From Sebaldella termitidis ATCC 33386 (GTDB lineage Bacteria > Fusobacteriota > Fusobacteriia > Fusobacteriales > Leptotrichiaceae): 64,000 nt of DNA. Made by a program: the position numbers and the translations under genes. Shown here in pieces: positions 33,152-41,554 of this stretch. Position 1 is the first letter of the stretch. The number at the start of each line of letters is the position of its first letter. Location of the stretch: the NCBI RefSeq assembly GCF_000024405.1, contig NC_013517.1, forward strand, positions 558,001 through 622,000, read 5' to 3'. The notes beneath the pieces were generated by a model. That model searched no databases, was not told the origin of the DNA, and saw only the letters and a program-made list of their open reading frames with translations.

Positions 33152-33939
33152 AAATCAAGACAGCGGGCGTAATGATATTGCTGGTTACAGTTGCATGCGG
33201 CAAAATTGAAGAAGGGAAAAACTTTATTTCATATTCTTCAAATGAAACTGTGATACAGGGCAATGATAAAATGTCTGGAGAAGTAACCTTACTTTCGGGG
33301 AAAGCATCAATACAGGGCGAAGTACGAAGCTTTCAGAATAAAGGAAGATTTTCCAGTACAGTTCACGTTCTAAGTTCTGAAAAAGGCAATATTCTTATTG
33401 ATCCGGGACATTATTCAGAGGAGCTTTCAAGGTATGCGGAGTCAATCGGCGGGCTGGATGCAATATTAATTACACACGGACATTGGGATAATATATATTC
33501 CTTAGATGAGGCTGCCGCAGCTAATCCAAACGCTAAAATATATATACATGAACTGGATTATAATTTTCTGCGTGATCCTGTACTAAACTGTTCGGATATA
33601 AACGGATTTTCCCTGATGCTGGACACAAAGCCTCTGACTTTTACAGAAGGTACATATACAATCGGAGGATATACATTTGAAATTATACATACGCCGGGGC
33701 ATACCTGCGGCTCGAGTATATTTTACTTTGAAGAGGAAAATGTACTGTTTGGCGGGGATACCATAATGTCTGAACTCGTAGGCAGTGCAAAACATCCCAC
33801 AGGTAATGAAAAGGAAAGAGAAAATACGATAAAAAAGTTTAAGCAGCTGAAATTTTCCGATGATATGAAAGTTTTTGGCGGTCATAGGAAAAATACTGTC
33901 TATAAGGAATTGATGAAAATAAATAAGGATCTGCAGTAA
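33148..33939 (+). CDS. metallo-beta-lactamase-fold lipoprotein hydrolase
   Basis: A 263-residue exported hydrolase. The signal peptide ends in the lipobox VTVACG. The metal motif is THGHWDN (H-x-H-x-D-N, where most members have His in the last place), followed by HTPGHTCGSSIFY, FGGDTIM and GGHRKNT, which supply the remaining His and Asp ligands. I start at 33148, where ATGA couples it to the DUF2316 gene and GGGAAG lies upstream; the ATG at 33139 would lengthen the signal peptide only slightly. The substrate cannot be told. Terminator at 33968. Confidence 0.85.
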   Translation: MKIKTAGVMILLVTVACGKIEEGKNFISYSSNETVIQGNDKMSGEVTLLSGKASIQGEVRSFQNKGRFSSTVHVLSSEKGNILIDPGHYSEELSRYAESIGGLDAILITHGHWDNIYSLDEAAAANPNAKIYIHELDYNFLRDPVLNCSDINGFSLMLDTKPLTFTEGTYTIGGYTFEIIHTPGHTCGSSIFYFEEENVLFGGDTIMSELVGSAKHPTGNEKERENTIKKFKQLKFSDDMKVFGGHRKNTVYKELMKINKDLQ

Positions 33940-33967
33940 AAATAAAGGCAAAAATACTGTAAATAAG

Positions 33968-34013
33968 AAAAGCCTTCTGTGATAAAACAGCAATATCATA
34001 GAAGGCTTTTTTT
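33968..34013 (+). terminator. terminator of the DUF2316-hydrolase operon
   Basis: AAAAGCCTTCT (33968-33978) pairs with AGAAGGCTTTT (34000-34010), followed by more T. Confidence 0.88.
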
Positions 34014-34119
34014 ATATTTTCTATATCATACTAAGATTCTTAATCTTTAGAAAAATATTTTTTAGAATGAATAATCTTTCTACAGAGATAAGCTTAAAAA
34101 ATGAAAGAAACTACTAAAA

Positions 34120-34866
34120 TTATGACTTATCCCTCTCAATTAATAATTTAATTCCTTCGCATGCAGTACGTATAGCTTTATCTACAGCGGATGCCTGATC
34201 TTCAATATCGGAAAAAGCCATAATGCCGCCGGCTCTTACATTTCGTATAGATGAAATAACAAACAGTGCTGCTGACTCCATTTCGGAGCACATTACGTTA
34301 CCGGCTTTCCAGGCTTCGATTCTGTCATGAATACGATTTTTCGAAGGGACAGTATCTGTAAAAACCTGACTGTAGAAAGAATCTTTACTGTGTGTAATCC
34401 CTTCGTCAAAATTAAGGTTAAGCTTTTTAGCCGCATCTGCAAGTGCCCCTACTATATGACGGTCTGCTACTGCAGGATATTCTATTGGTATATACTGGCG
34501 TGTAGTTCCTTCATCACGCACTGCTGCTGTAATAATAACTCCTGTTAAGTCCGGATTCTGTGATTTTTCAGAAACCCGTCCCGAAGTTCCTACTCTGATA
34601 AAAGTATCTGCTCCGCATGCTATTAGTTCCTCAAGGGCAATTGCTGCAGAGGGACACCCCATACCGGTAGAAGTTACTGATACTTTTTCTCCGTTCAAAA
34701 ATCCTGTCCATGTCTTATGCTCGCGATTATGAGCTATAAGTACCGGATTATCAAGATATTCGGCGATTTTATCAGTACGGAACGGATCTCCCGGCAGCAG
34801 CACATAACGTCCTACATCACCTTCCTTGCAGTGAATATGATAAAATACCCCGTCTCTTTTTAACAA
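34120..34866 (-). CDS. udp: uridine phosphorylase
   Basis: A 248-residue cytoplasmic enzyme that splits uridine with phosphate into uracil and ribose-1-phosphate for pyrimidine salvage. Family features: VLLPGDPFRTDKIAEYLDN (phosphate-binding Gly and Arg), VTSTGMGCPSAAIALEEL, FIRVGTSGRVS, and the ribose-binding GNVMCSEMESAALF. Length is normal for the family. AGGAGGAGTCATATT precedes the ATG. A promoter lies at 34921-34949. A related nucleoside phosphorylase specificity is possible, but the motifs fit Udp best. Confidence 0.9.
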   Translation of the reverse strand: MLKRDGVFYHIHCKEGDVGRYVLLPGDPFRTDKIAEYLDNPVLIAHNREHKTWTGFLNGEKVSVTSTGMGCPSAAIALEELIACGADTFIRVGTSGRVSEKSQNPDLTGVIITAAVRDEGTTRQYIPIEYPAVADRHIVGALADAAKKLNLNFDEGITHSKDSFYSQVFTDTVPSKNRIHDRIEAWKAGNVMCSEMESAALFVISSIRNVRAGGIMAFSDIEDQASAVDKAIRTACEGIKLLIERDKS

Positions 34867-34920
34867 TATGACTCCTCCTTTATAATTTTATTTTTAATGT
34901 TTCCTGCTTTCTTTTATAAA

Positions 34921-34949
34921 ATATAACCTCATAACTCTTTGGATGTCAA
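34921..34949 (-). promoter_or_regulatory. promoter of uridine phosphorylase
   Basis: On the minus strand: TTGACA (34949-34944), 17-bp spacer, TTATAT (34926-34921). Confidence 0.7.
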
Positions 34950-34965
34950 TAAATATTTATATGTT

Positions 34966-36219
34966 TTATAAATCCTCCAGTTTTTTTCCTCTGTCGCTTA
35001 CCAGCTTAAAGTGCTTATACCAGCCTACTTTCTGCGAATCATATATACCTGTATGTCCTGAAAATAAGTATGCGACAACACATGATACTGCTGCATAAAT
35101 TCCTATTTTATCGCCAAACAGCTCCATCGCCATTACAATACACGCAAGAGGAGTATTTGCAGCAGCTGAAAAAACAGAAACCAGTCCCATTCCTGCCATC
35201 AAATCCATAGGAAGTCTTATTATCCGCGACAGTGTATTGCCTAATGCAGAGCCTATGAAGAATAAGCAGGTTACCTCCCCGCCTTTATAACCGGATCCCA
35301 GAGTTATAAGCGTAAATAGTATTTTGAAAATGAAAACTTCAGCAAATATCTGGCTGGTGAAGCTTTTGGATATTATTTCCAGTCCAAGACCGTTATAATC
35401 ATAGGTTCCTAATAATTTTGTAAGAAATACTATAATGATTCCGCCGATAACTGCACTGTAAGGTGAAAATTTTATATATTTTGAAAAAAGGGATTTTATA
35501 AAATTCAGCCCGAGTGAAAAGATTTTTCCTGTTAAGCCGAAAATAACTCCTGCCAGACAGGCAAAAATTATATTTTTTATATTTATTTCAGGGAAAAAAT
35601 TTATTTTATATATCGGGTGTACTATGCCCCACCAGTTTTTTGAAACCACGTCGGCTATTACTGCCGAGAGAAAAGCAGGTATCAGGGCTTCATATTTTAA
35701 ACGTCCCAAGACAGCAGCCTCAAGACCGAATACCGCCCCTGCCAAGGGTGTCCCAAAAACAGAGCCGAATCCTGCCGCCATTCCGGAAATGAGGATTATT
35801 CTTCTGTCTGATTTGTTAAATTTGAAAATAAGGCTTAACTGGTCAGCGATGGAAGAGCCTATTTGTATTCCGCTTCCTTCTCTTCCAGCCGAACCGCCGA
35901 AAAGATGTGTGATAACAGTTCCGAATAAGATCATGGGAGCCATTCGAAGCTTTATTACTTTTTTGGGGCTGTTTATTTCATCTAATATTAAATTATTTCC
36001 TTTACTTACTTCCTTGCCGTAAAAGTAATAAATTAAGCTGACGATAAAGCCTCCGGCCGGTAAAAAATAAATTAGAAAAGGATTATATTCTCTGGTTTTA
36101 GTTGCCCATTCAAGCATTAACAGAAAAACTGCCGATGCACTTCCTGAAAGTATCCCTATAATTAAAGAGAATGTAAACCATTTTATCAGATATATGACTA
36201 AATCAAGTTCTTTTTTCAT
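34966..36219 (-). CDS. CLC-family antiporter of the fluoride (CLC-F) type
   Basis: A 417-residue, ten-or-more-helix membrane protein of the CLC family. GSAGREGSGIQIGSS holds the gating glutamate. GSGYKGGEVTCLFFIGSALG carries Glu and Thr in the positions that, as I recall, are diagnostic of CLC-F fluoride/proton antiporters, where chloride channels have a different loop. The end VFSAAANTPLACIVMAMELF and YLFSGHTGIYDSQ also fits that branch. The role would be export of toxic fluoride. The leader at 36299-36394 looks like a fluoride riboswitch, which supports this independently. A weak GAGGAA precedes the ATG. Ordinary chloride transport is the alternative. Confidence 0.85.
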   Translation of the reverse strand: MKKELDLVIYLIKWFTFSLIIGILSGSASAVFLLMLEWATKTREYNPFLIYFLPAGGFIVSLIYYFYGKEVSKGNNLILDEINSPKKVIKLRMAPMILFGTVITHLFGGSAGREGSGIQIGSSIADQLSLIFKFNKSDRRIILISGMAAGFGSVFGTPLAGAVFGLEAAVLGRLKYEALIPAFLSAVIADVVSKNWWGIVHPIYKINFFPEINIKNIIFACLAGVIFGLTGKIFSLGLNFIKSLFSKYIKFSPYSAVIGGIIIVFLTKLLGTYDYNGLGLEIISKSFTSQIFAEVFIFKILFTLITLGSGYKGGEVTCLFFIGSALGNTLSRIIRLPMDLMAGMGLVSVFSAAANTPLACIVMAMELFGDKIGIYAAVSCVVAYLFSGHTGIYDSQKVGWYKHFKLVSDRGKKLEDL

Positions 36220-36298
36220 TTTTATTCCTCATTTCTTTTGTTAAAAATATTTCAGCTGCAGCGGTTAAGAAAATAGTAACGATTTGGAAGCACTGATA

Positions 36299-36394
36299 TA
36301 AAAAAATAGCTTCCACAATAAAAGAATACTGCAGAAGCTATTAACAATCTATAATTGTAGTTTTAGTTTTTATACTACGGAGAGCTTCATCTCC
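36299..36394 (-). promoter_or_regulatory. fluoride-riboswitch-like leader with terminator
   Basis: Reading the minus strand: GGAGATGAAGCTCTCC (36394-36379) forms a short stem whose loop GAAGC can pair with GCTTC further on. An AAACT, an ACAAT/ATTGT hairpin, then TTAATAGCTTCTGCAG follow. This is the order of the crcB/fluoride aptamer (GATG loop, AAAC, hairpin, then the loop-complementary strand). The AGCTTC strand is also part of a terminator, AATAGCTTC / GAAGCTATT plus T7 (36341-36299). About 15 extra bases lie between the first stem and AAAC compared with the forms I know. It precedes the CLC-F-type gene by 80 bp. Confidence 0.62.
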
Positions 36395-36400
36395 TTTTTT

Positions 36401-36429
36401 AATATAACATATATTTATTTAAAACTCAA
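36401..36429 (-). promoter_or_regulatory. promoter of the fluoride-leader transcript
   Basis: On the minus strand: TTGAGT (36429-36424), 17-bp spacer, TATATT (36406-36401), starting transcription just before the aptamer-like stem. Confidence 0.65.
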
Positions 36430-36555
36430 ATAGTATTTACAAAAAAAATTAGATTCAGGCTGATCATGAATCAGCTGCTGAAGGATATTTTATTGATGAT
36501 TATTTCGATTATATATGCTATTATATAATTGTATTTTAATATTATATGCAGCTAA

Positions 36556-36723
36556 GAATTAAGCGACAGTCAAAGTACCGATCCTAAGGTACAGGGTGTG
36601 AGACAGTATGTGAAAAATCCGGTTAATAATCCTGATATAATACCTGCAGGACTGCAAACTGTGGATTGTAAAGGGTATGACGGTTTTACACTAAGTATTG
36701 TAAATAAATATAAAAAAGAGTAA
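36556..36723 (+). pseudogene. orphan C-terminal gene fragment
   Basis: An open frame with protein-like composition but no start codon, following a TAA. It reads ELSDSQSTDPKVQGVRQYVK then NPVNNPDIIPAGLQTVDCKG, YDGFTLSIVNKYKKE and TAA. It looks like the last 55 residues of a lost gene. I do not recognise the family. The upstream 36430-36555 shows nothing else. Confidence 0.4.
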
Positions 36724-36768
36724 AATAGATAATGAAAATAATAGATAATGAGAGGAGAGTAATGAAAT

Positions 36769-37326
36769 ATGGATACAATAGAATGTATTAATTCGAAACG
36801 AAGTATCAGAGCATATGAGGAAACTCAAATTCCTTATGAAACAGTCATGGAGCTTCTGACATTGGGAACAAAGGCATCTACAGGCTCGAATCATCAGCCG
36901 TGGGGATTTGTTGTAATTCAGGATGCCCGGGAGATTGAAGATTTATCAAAAAATATAAAAGCCTATCTTTTGGAAAATCTTGAAAAATATCCTTATTTAT
37001 CACAATATGAAACATGGCTTCAAAGTGAAAAGTACAGTATCTTTAATAATGCATCTACTCTGATTGTAGTATATGGAAATACAGATTCCCACTGGTATAT
37101 ATATGACTGTACACTGGCAGCGGGAAATATAATGCTTGCAGCATACAGCAAAGGGATTGGTACCTGCTGGATAGGTTTTGCAGAATATTACTTTAATACA
37201 CCGGAATTCAAAAAGAAATACAAAATCCCGGAAAATTATGAGCTGGTCGCACCATTGAGCTGCGGTTATATAAAAGGAACTGTAAAGCCGCCTGAGAGAA
37301 AACCGCCCGTTGTTTTTAACAGATAA
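36769..37326 (+). CDS. nitroreductase-family flavoprotein
   Basis: A 185-residue FMN-dependent oxidoreductase of the nitroreductase superfamily. Features: the start IECINSKRSIRAYEETQIPY (FMN phosphate-binding SKRSxR), GTKASTGSNHQPWGFVVIQD, AAGNIMLAAYSKGIGTCWIG and a C-terminal GYIKGTVKPPERK. These enzymes reduce nitro groups, quinones or flavins with NAD(P)H and work as dimers. The substrate is not predictable. GAGGAGAG lies 11 bases before the ATG. A terminator follows at 37349. Confidence 0.92.
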   Translation: MDTIECINSKRSIRAYEETQIPYETVMELLTLGTKASTGSNHQPWGFVVIQDAREIEDLSKNIKAYLLENLEKYPYLSQYETWLQSEKYSIFNNASTLIVVYGNTDSHWYIYDCTLAAGNIMLAAYSKGIGTCWIGFAEYYFNTPEFKKKYKIPENYELVAPLSCGYIKGTVKPPERKPPVVFNR

Positions 37327-37348
37327 ATAATTACTGATGTGATGCCAA

Positions 37349-37394
37349 GGCAGAGATGTATAAAATCTTTTTTGAATACAGCTCTGTCTTTTTC
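37349..37394 (+). terminator. terminator of the nitroreductase gene
   Basis: GGCAGAG (37349-37355) pairs with CTCTGTC (37382-37388, one G-T pair), followed by TTTTT. Confidence 0.65.
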
Positions 37395-37413
37395 TGTCCT
37401 GAATGTTTAAAAC

Positions 37414-37442
37414 TTGACAATGAAAAAATACTGTGGTATAGT
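37414..37442 (+). promoter_or_regulatory. promoter of the MATE leader transcript
   Basis: TTGACA (37414-37419), 17-bp spacer, TATAGT (37437-37442). Transcription would begin about 25 bp before the leader peptide. Confidence 0.78.
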
Positions 37443-37472
37443 CCTTCTATAACGCGGAGGGTATATTAAATT

Positions 37473-37574
37473 ATGCTGGATAAGCGAATATTTCTTTGCA
37501 GTGAACAGTTCATTGCGAAAAGGATTATTGGCTTATCCTTTTTATTTTTGAACTGTTATTTGCTAAAAAAATAA
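37473..37574 (+). CDS. 33-residue leader peptide of the MATE exporter gene
   Basis: A short frame with its own GGAGGG site: MLDKRIFLCSEQFIAKRIIG then LSFLFLNCYLLKK and TAA. The stop is immediately followed by AAGGAGG of the exporter gene, so the two are translationally adjacent. A hairpin-plus-T-run terminator lies inside the frame (37478-37549). A leader peptide read through a terminator is the layout of ribosome-mediated attenuation, used by several drug-resistance genes: a stalled or slowed ribosome would prevent the terminator and turn on the exporter. The peptide itself is not recognised. Confidence 0.6.
   Translation: MLDKRIFLCSEQFIAKRIIGLSFLFLNCYLLKK
37478..37549 (+). terminator. attenuator terminator within the leader peptide
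   Basis: GGATAAGC (37478-37485) pairs with GCTTATCC (37531-37538), followed by TTTTTATTTTT. Between them a second hairpin, GCAGTGAAC (37498-37506) with GTTCATTGC (37508-37516), is possible, giving alternative folds. Confidence 0.65.
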
Positions 37575-37587
37575 AGGAGGAGTAATA

Positions 37588-38967
37588 ATGACTGTTACAA
37601 AAATAAAAAACGGAAGTATGTCGAAGGAATTTATAAAGTTTGTTATTCCGGCAATTATCAGCATGGTCGTAACTTCGATGTATAGTATTATCGACGGTAT
37701 TTTCGTGGGACGGGGAGTAGGTGAAAATGCTCTTGCTGCTGTAAATATTGCCTATCCTCTGATCATGCTTCATATTGCACTTGCTATGCTTGTGGCAATA
37801 GGCGGTGCCAATGCATTTTCCATTAATAAAGGCAGGGGAGATATAAAAAATGCCAACAGAATATTTTTGCAGAGTATGATTCTGATAGTCGGAATCAGTG
37901 TTATCCTTAATGTTTTGATACTGGTATTTCCAACACAGGTCAGCAGACTTCTGGGGGCAGATGACATGCTGCTTCCTTATGTGCGTGATTATATAAAATG
38001 GGTAGCGTTATTTGCAGTTATTTATATGCCCGGACTTGCACTCAGCATTTTTATCCGGAACGATGATGCTCCAAAGCGTGAGATGACAGGAACTTTAATC
38101 GGAGCAGTAACCAATATAGTACTTGACTATTTGTTTATCATGGTATTTGATATGGGTGTTTCCGGAGCTGCGATTGCTACAGGAATAGGGCAGTTGGTTT
38201 CGACATTTATTTTTATGACACATTTTACAAAGAAAAACCGGTTATTGAAAATAGAAAAAGTAAAATTCTACATTGATGATATAAAATATATATTTATAAA
38301 TGGAAGTCCGTCATTTTTGATGGAATTCAGCCAGGCAGCAGTAGCTTTCAGTTTTAATATTGTTCTGCTGTCACGTATCGGAGCTCTGGGAGTATCAGCT
38401 TACAGCATTGTTATGTATATATGTTCAATATTTAATATGATACTTATTGGTCTTGTGCAGGGAATACAGCCGATTATGAGCTTTAATTACGGGAAGGGCA
38501 ACAGAGAAAATATCCAAAAAGTTTATAAAATGGCGGTAAGGACATCATTATGCCTGACGGTTATCGTATATATAGCAGTATTTATTTTCGGAAAAGCATT
38601 ATCAGATATTTTTATACGAAATAATACGCAGGTTACAAATATGGCCTTGAATATGATGAGATACTATTTTCTGGCCTTTTTCCCAATTGGTATTTCGCTG
38701 ATTAATATTTTATATTTTCAAATAATAAGACATGAAAAATGGGCTGTTTTTCTTTCATTTATAAGGTGTATAGGCTTCGTTCAGCTGTCGCTTCTTATAA
38801 TGCCGGAATTGTTTGGAATTACAGGTATATTTCTTTCGTTTTTATGCGGCGAGCTTGCCAATTGTTTTATTTCCGTCATACTTTATAAATATGCAGAGAA
38901 AAGTCAGAGTAATACAGTAAAAATTTCAGATAAAAAAGTTTTATTCAGAAATATTGAAACAGATTAG
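37588..38967 (+). CDS. MATE-family multidrug efflux transporter
   Basis: A 459-residue inner-membrane exporter with twelve helices of the MATE (MOP) family, which expels cationic drugs or metabolites using Na+ or H+. Features: FVIPAIISMVVTSMYSIIDG, FVGRGVGENALAAVNIAYPL, GGANAFSINKGRGDIKNANR, GLVQGIQPIMSFNYGKGNRE. Length is normal. AAGGAGGAGTAATA lies directly after the leader peptide stop. The attenuator leader suggests induction by a compound that affects ribosomes. Substrate unknown. Terminator at 39031. Confidence 0.93.
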   Translation: MTVTKIKNGSMSKEFIKFVIPAIISMVVTSMYSIIDGIFVGRGVGENALAAVNIAYPLIMLHIALAMLVAIGGANAFSINKGRGDIKNANRIFLQSMILIVGISVILNVLILVFPTQVSRLLGADDMLLPYVRDYIKWVALFAVIYMPGLALSIFIRNDDAPKREMTGTLIGAVTNIVLDYLFIMVFDMGVSGAAIATGIGQLVSTFIFMTHFTKKNRLLKIEKVKFYIDDIKYIFINGSPSFLMEFSQAAVAFSFNIVLLSRIGALGVSAYSIVMYICSIFNMILIGLVQGIQPIMSFNYGKGNRENIQKVYKMAVRTSLCLTVIVYIAVFIFGKALSDIFIRNNTQVTNMALNMMRYYFLAFFPIGISLINILYFQIIRHEKWAVFLSFIRCIGFVQLSLLIMPELFGITGIFLSFLCGELANCFISVILYKYAEKSQSNTVKISDKKVLFRNIETD

Positions 38968-39030
38968 AAAAATTATTATAAAAATTGAAATAAAAAATAC
39001 AGAATACAAAGAAAAAAATATATTTTTTAA

Positions 39031-39072
39031 AATTAAGCTGTTTAAAAATAATAAAGACAGCTTAATTTTTTT
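39031..39072 (+). terminator. terminator of the MATE gene
   Basis: Perfect 10-bp stem AATTAAGCTG (39031-39040) with CAGCTTAATT (39058-39067), followed by TTTTT. Confidence 0.88.
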
Positions 39073-39115
39073 ATGAATATATATATAACTGTATATACCG
39101 TAAAATATTTTTTTC

Positions 39116-39162
39116 TTTACAAATTAATATCTGAATGATATAATTAAGAAACTTAATTAAGT
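39116..39162 (+). promoter_or_regulatory. promoter and palindrome before the ROK gene
   Basis: TTTACA (39116-39121), 17-bp spacer, TATAAT (39139-39144), then the perfect palindrome ACTTAATTAAGT (39151-39162) at the expected transcription start. The palindrome is a likely operator for autoregulation by the ROK protein. Confidence 0.7.
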
Positions 39163-39196
39163 GTATTAATTATATTGCCGGAAAGGAGATATCTTA

Positions 39197-40198
39197 GTGA
39201 ATGATGCAGGAAATAATTATTTAAAAGAAAGAAACTTGAAAATACTGAAAAGGATTTTATTTGAGAAAAAAACAGCTACAAAAACGGAATTATCGAATAT
39301 TTCCACTTTAAGCACAGTAACTGTAAATTCACTTGTTAAAGTTCTGGTGGAAACCGGTGAATTTATTGAAGGTGAATTAATACAGCAAAAAATGGGGAGA
39401 CCGGCTGTTATTTATTCATTTAATTATAACTTTCAAAAATATCTTCTTCTTTCAATTCAGGAGGAAAAAAATAAATTATATATAAATACGGTAATAACCA
39501 ATATGGCCGGCGAAATAACAGACAGAAAGCTGTATTCCTTTGAGAATATCGAAATGCAGGCGATAATAGAAATTATAGACGAAGCAGTTAAGGGAAATAA
39601 CAGCATAGCAGCGATAGGGATATCTATTCCCGGGCAGACTAAAGATGAGAAAATATTTGTAAGCTGGAATGAGAAGCTGAACGGCTGGAATTTGAAAAAG
39701 GAAATAAGCTCAAAATATGATATTCCGGTAAAAGTAGAGAATGATGCCAATTTAGTAACTGTAGGTTACTGTATAAAAAATAATATATACAGCAGAGAAT
39801 CTGTGGTAGGTATATATTTTCCAAAAGACAGCCTTCCCGGAGCCAGTATATTTTGGGACGGAAAGATTTTTACGGGGAAAGACGGTCTGGCAGGAGAGAT
39901 AAAATATCTTCCCGACTTTATTAATTACAGAAAGATAACTTCGGTTGACAGTGTCATAGAAAAGCTGATTAATACCATTGTTTTGTTTAACAGTATTACA
40001 GCACCTGGACTGTTTATAATTTATGCAGAAAATATAAATGAGGATGAATTTCAGAAGAGGGTATATGATAATGAAATCATAAAGAGACAGCCTAATGTAC
40101 CGGTTATAAAGGTGGCGGATACTTTCGGGGAAGATATAATTACAGGTCTGCAATGGCTGGTAGCATCAGATATTGATGTACAGGAAAGTGTCGATTAA
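39197..40198 (+). CDS. ROK-family transcription regulator
   Basis: A 333-residue sugar-responsive regulator. Residues about 8-70 form the winged helix (KKTATKTELSNISTLSTVTV). The rest is a ROK kinase-like fold (IAAIGISIPGQTKDEKIFVS, VKVENDANLVTVGYC, GLAGEIKYLP). The C-terminal part is shorter than in full-size ROK proteins and the zinc-binding GHxxxxxxxxxCxCxxxGC motif is not visible, so kinase activity is unlikely. The start is GTG at 39197, 8 bases after GGAGAT. It is followed 58 bp later by a HAD phosphatase, possibly in one transcript. Confidence 0.86.
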   Translation: MNDAGNNYLKERNLKILKRILFEKKTATKTELSNISTLSTVTVNSLVKVLVETGEFIEGELIQQKMGRPAVIYSFNYNFQKYLLLSIQEEKNKLYINTVITNMAGEITDRKLYSFENIEMQAIIEIIDEAVKGNNSIAAIGISIPGQTKDEKIFVSWNEKLNGWNLKKEISSKYDIPVKVENDANLVTVGYCIKNNIYSRESVVGIYFPKDSLPGASIFWDGKIFTGKDGLAGEIKYLPDFINYRKITSVDSVIEKLINTIVLFNSITAPGLFIIYAENINEDEFQKRVYDNEIIKRQPNVPVIKVADTFGEDIITGLQWLVASDIDVQESVD

Positions 40199-40256
40199 TA
40201 CACAGGAATTTTTTCAGAAATAAAAATCATAATATAAAATCCGGGAGGTATATAAA

Positions 40257-41099
40257 ATGGGAATAAAAGCTATTGTTATGGATGTTGACGGGACATTAAC
40301 AAATGACAAAAAGGAAATCACGCCGAAAACGAGAGAAGTTTTGCTGAAAGCACAAGAACAAGGAATTCTACTGATTTTAGCTTCGGGCAGACCGACAACA
40401 GGCTTGGTTGAAATGGGGAAAGTGCTTGAGATGGATAAAAACAACGGACTGTTTATTTCATATAACGGTTCAAAGGTAATAAATTTTCAGACAGGGGAGG
40501 AATTATTTAATGAGCCTCTGAAGCTGGAAGACGCTAAAGCAGTATTGGAGCATATGAAAAAATTCGAGATAAAACCAATGATTGATAAGGGCGATTATAT
40601 GTATGTAAACGATGTTTATAACTGTATGATTAGATTCAGAGGGGAACCCTTTAATGTTATAAAATATGAATCAAGAGGCGGCAATTATAAATTATGCGAG
40701 ATTGATGATCTGGCAGCATTTGTGGATTACCCGCTGAATAAGATACTTACTGCCGGCGAGCCTGAGTATCTGCAGGAGCACTATATTGAAATGATGGAGC
40801 CGTTTAAAGATAAGCTGAATTGTATGTTTACAGGACCATTTTATTTTGAATTTACTGCGAAGGATATAGATAAGGCAAAAGCACTGGATACTGTGCTGAA
40901 GCCGCTGGATATAACAGCTGACGAAGTGATTGCATTTGGTGACGGGCATAATGACATCTCTATTATAAAGTATGCCGGAACAGGTGTAGCTATGGAAAAT
41001 GCCGTAGCTGACCTGAAAGAGGCGGCAGATGAGATTACTTTGTCAAATGAACAGGACGGAATTGCGGAGTCTTTATTAAAGCATATTTCCAATCTTTGA
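40257..41099 (+). CDS. Cof-type HAD-superfamily phosphatase
   Basis: A 280-residue cytoplasmic phosphatase. HAD motif I is MDVDGTLTNDKKEITPKTRE, motif II LASGRPTTGL, and motifs III/IV are the Lys region followed by VIAFGDGHNDISIIKYAGTG and VAMENAVADLKEAADEIT. The C2-type cap domain (about 85-190) marks it as Cof/YidA-like, acting on small sugar or nucleotide phosphates. GGGAGG precedes the ATG. It follows the ROK regulator and may be regulated with it. A paralogue is at 62250. Confidence 0.92.
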   Translation: MGIKAIVMDVDGTLTNDKKEITPKTREVLLKAQEQGILLILASGRPTTGLVEMGKVLEMDKNNGLFISYNGSKVINFQTGEELFNEPLKLEDAKAVLEHMKKFEIKPMIDKGDYMYVNDVYNCMIRFRGEPFNVIKYESRGGNYKLCEIDDLAAFVDYPLNKILTAGEPEYLQEHYIEMMEPFKDKLNCMFTGPFYFEFTAKDIDKAKALDTVLKPLDITADEVIAFGDGHNDISIIKYAGTGVAMENAVADLKEAADEITLSNEQDGIAESLLKHISNL

Positions 41100-41146
41100 T
41101 TGAAATTAATGTATATAATATCAGATACGGAGTAAATATTAAGAAC

Positions 41147-41182
41147 CGAGGATCAGGCTGAATGCTGAGATCCTCGATTTTA
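41147..41182 (+). terminator. terminator of the HAD gene
   Basis: CGAGGATC (41147-41154) pairs with GATCCTCG (41169-41176), followed by ATTTTA. Confidence 0.7.
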
Positions 41183-41249
41183 CTATGGGAATTTGATAAT
41201 TGTGAAAGGAAACATATTGCTTTTCAACAGAGTAAATTATTGGTTATTA

Positions 41250-41519
41250 TCAATATAAATATTTGTATTTTCTTAAGTACATACCAGATGTATCATAACC
41301 TATTATTTCTTCAAACCAAATCTTATATGTGCTTCCTTTTTTTAGAGCACGCGCTTCTTTAGCTGTAATATAAAATCCAAATTCTTTTCCGCTCTGCTTA
41401 CTTCTACAAAGCATGAAAGGAATTTCGGGAGATACTGAAGTAACAGTACAGGCTTCTATAAATCTTGCAAATCCTGTTAAATTAATAATAAAAAATAGAA
41501 AAACAAGAAATTTTTTCAT
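41250..41519 (-). CDS. small secreted protein, paralogue of 41949-42221
   Basis: An 89-residue exported protein. Signal peptide about residues 1-18 (MKKFLVFLFFIINLTGFA). The mature part shares its layout with the protein at 41949: RFIEAC against RFVNEC, CRSKQSGKEFGFY against CRSLESGKIFTFH, then YKIWFEE and a C-terminal LY. Two cysteines probably pair. AAAAGGAGG precedes the ATG. It is the last gene of a minus-strand group of exported proteins (41250-43155). No known domain is recognised. Confidence 0.78.
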   Translation of the reverse strand: MKKFLVFLFFIINLTGFARFIEACTVTSVSPEIPFMLCRSKQSGKEFGFYITAKEARALKKGSTYKIWFEEIIGYDTSGMYLRKYKYLY

Positions 41520-41554
41520 ATAACCTCCTTTTAGTAATTTGTTTTTTATTTGTC

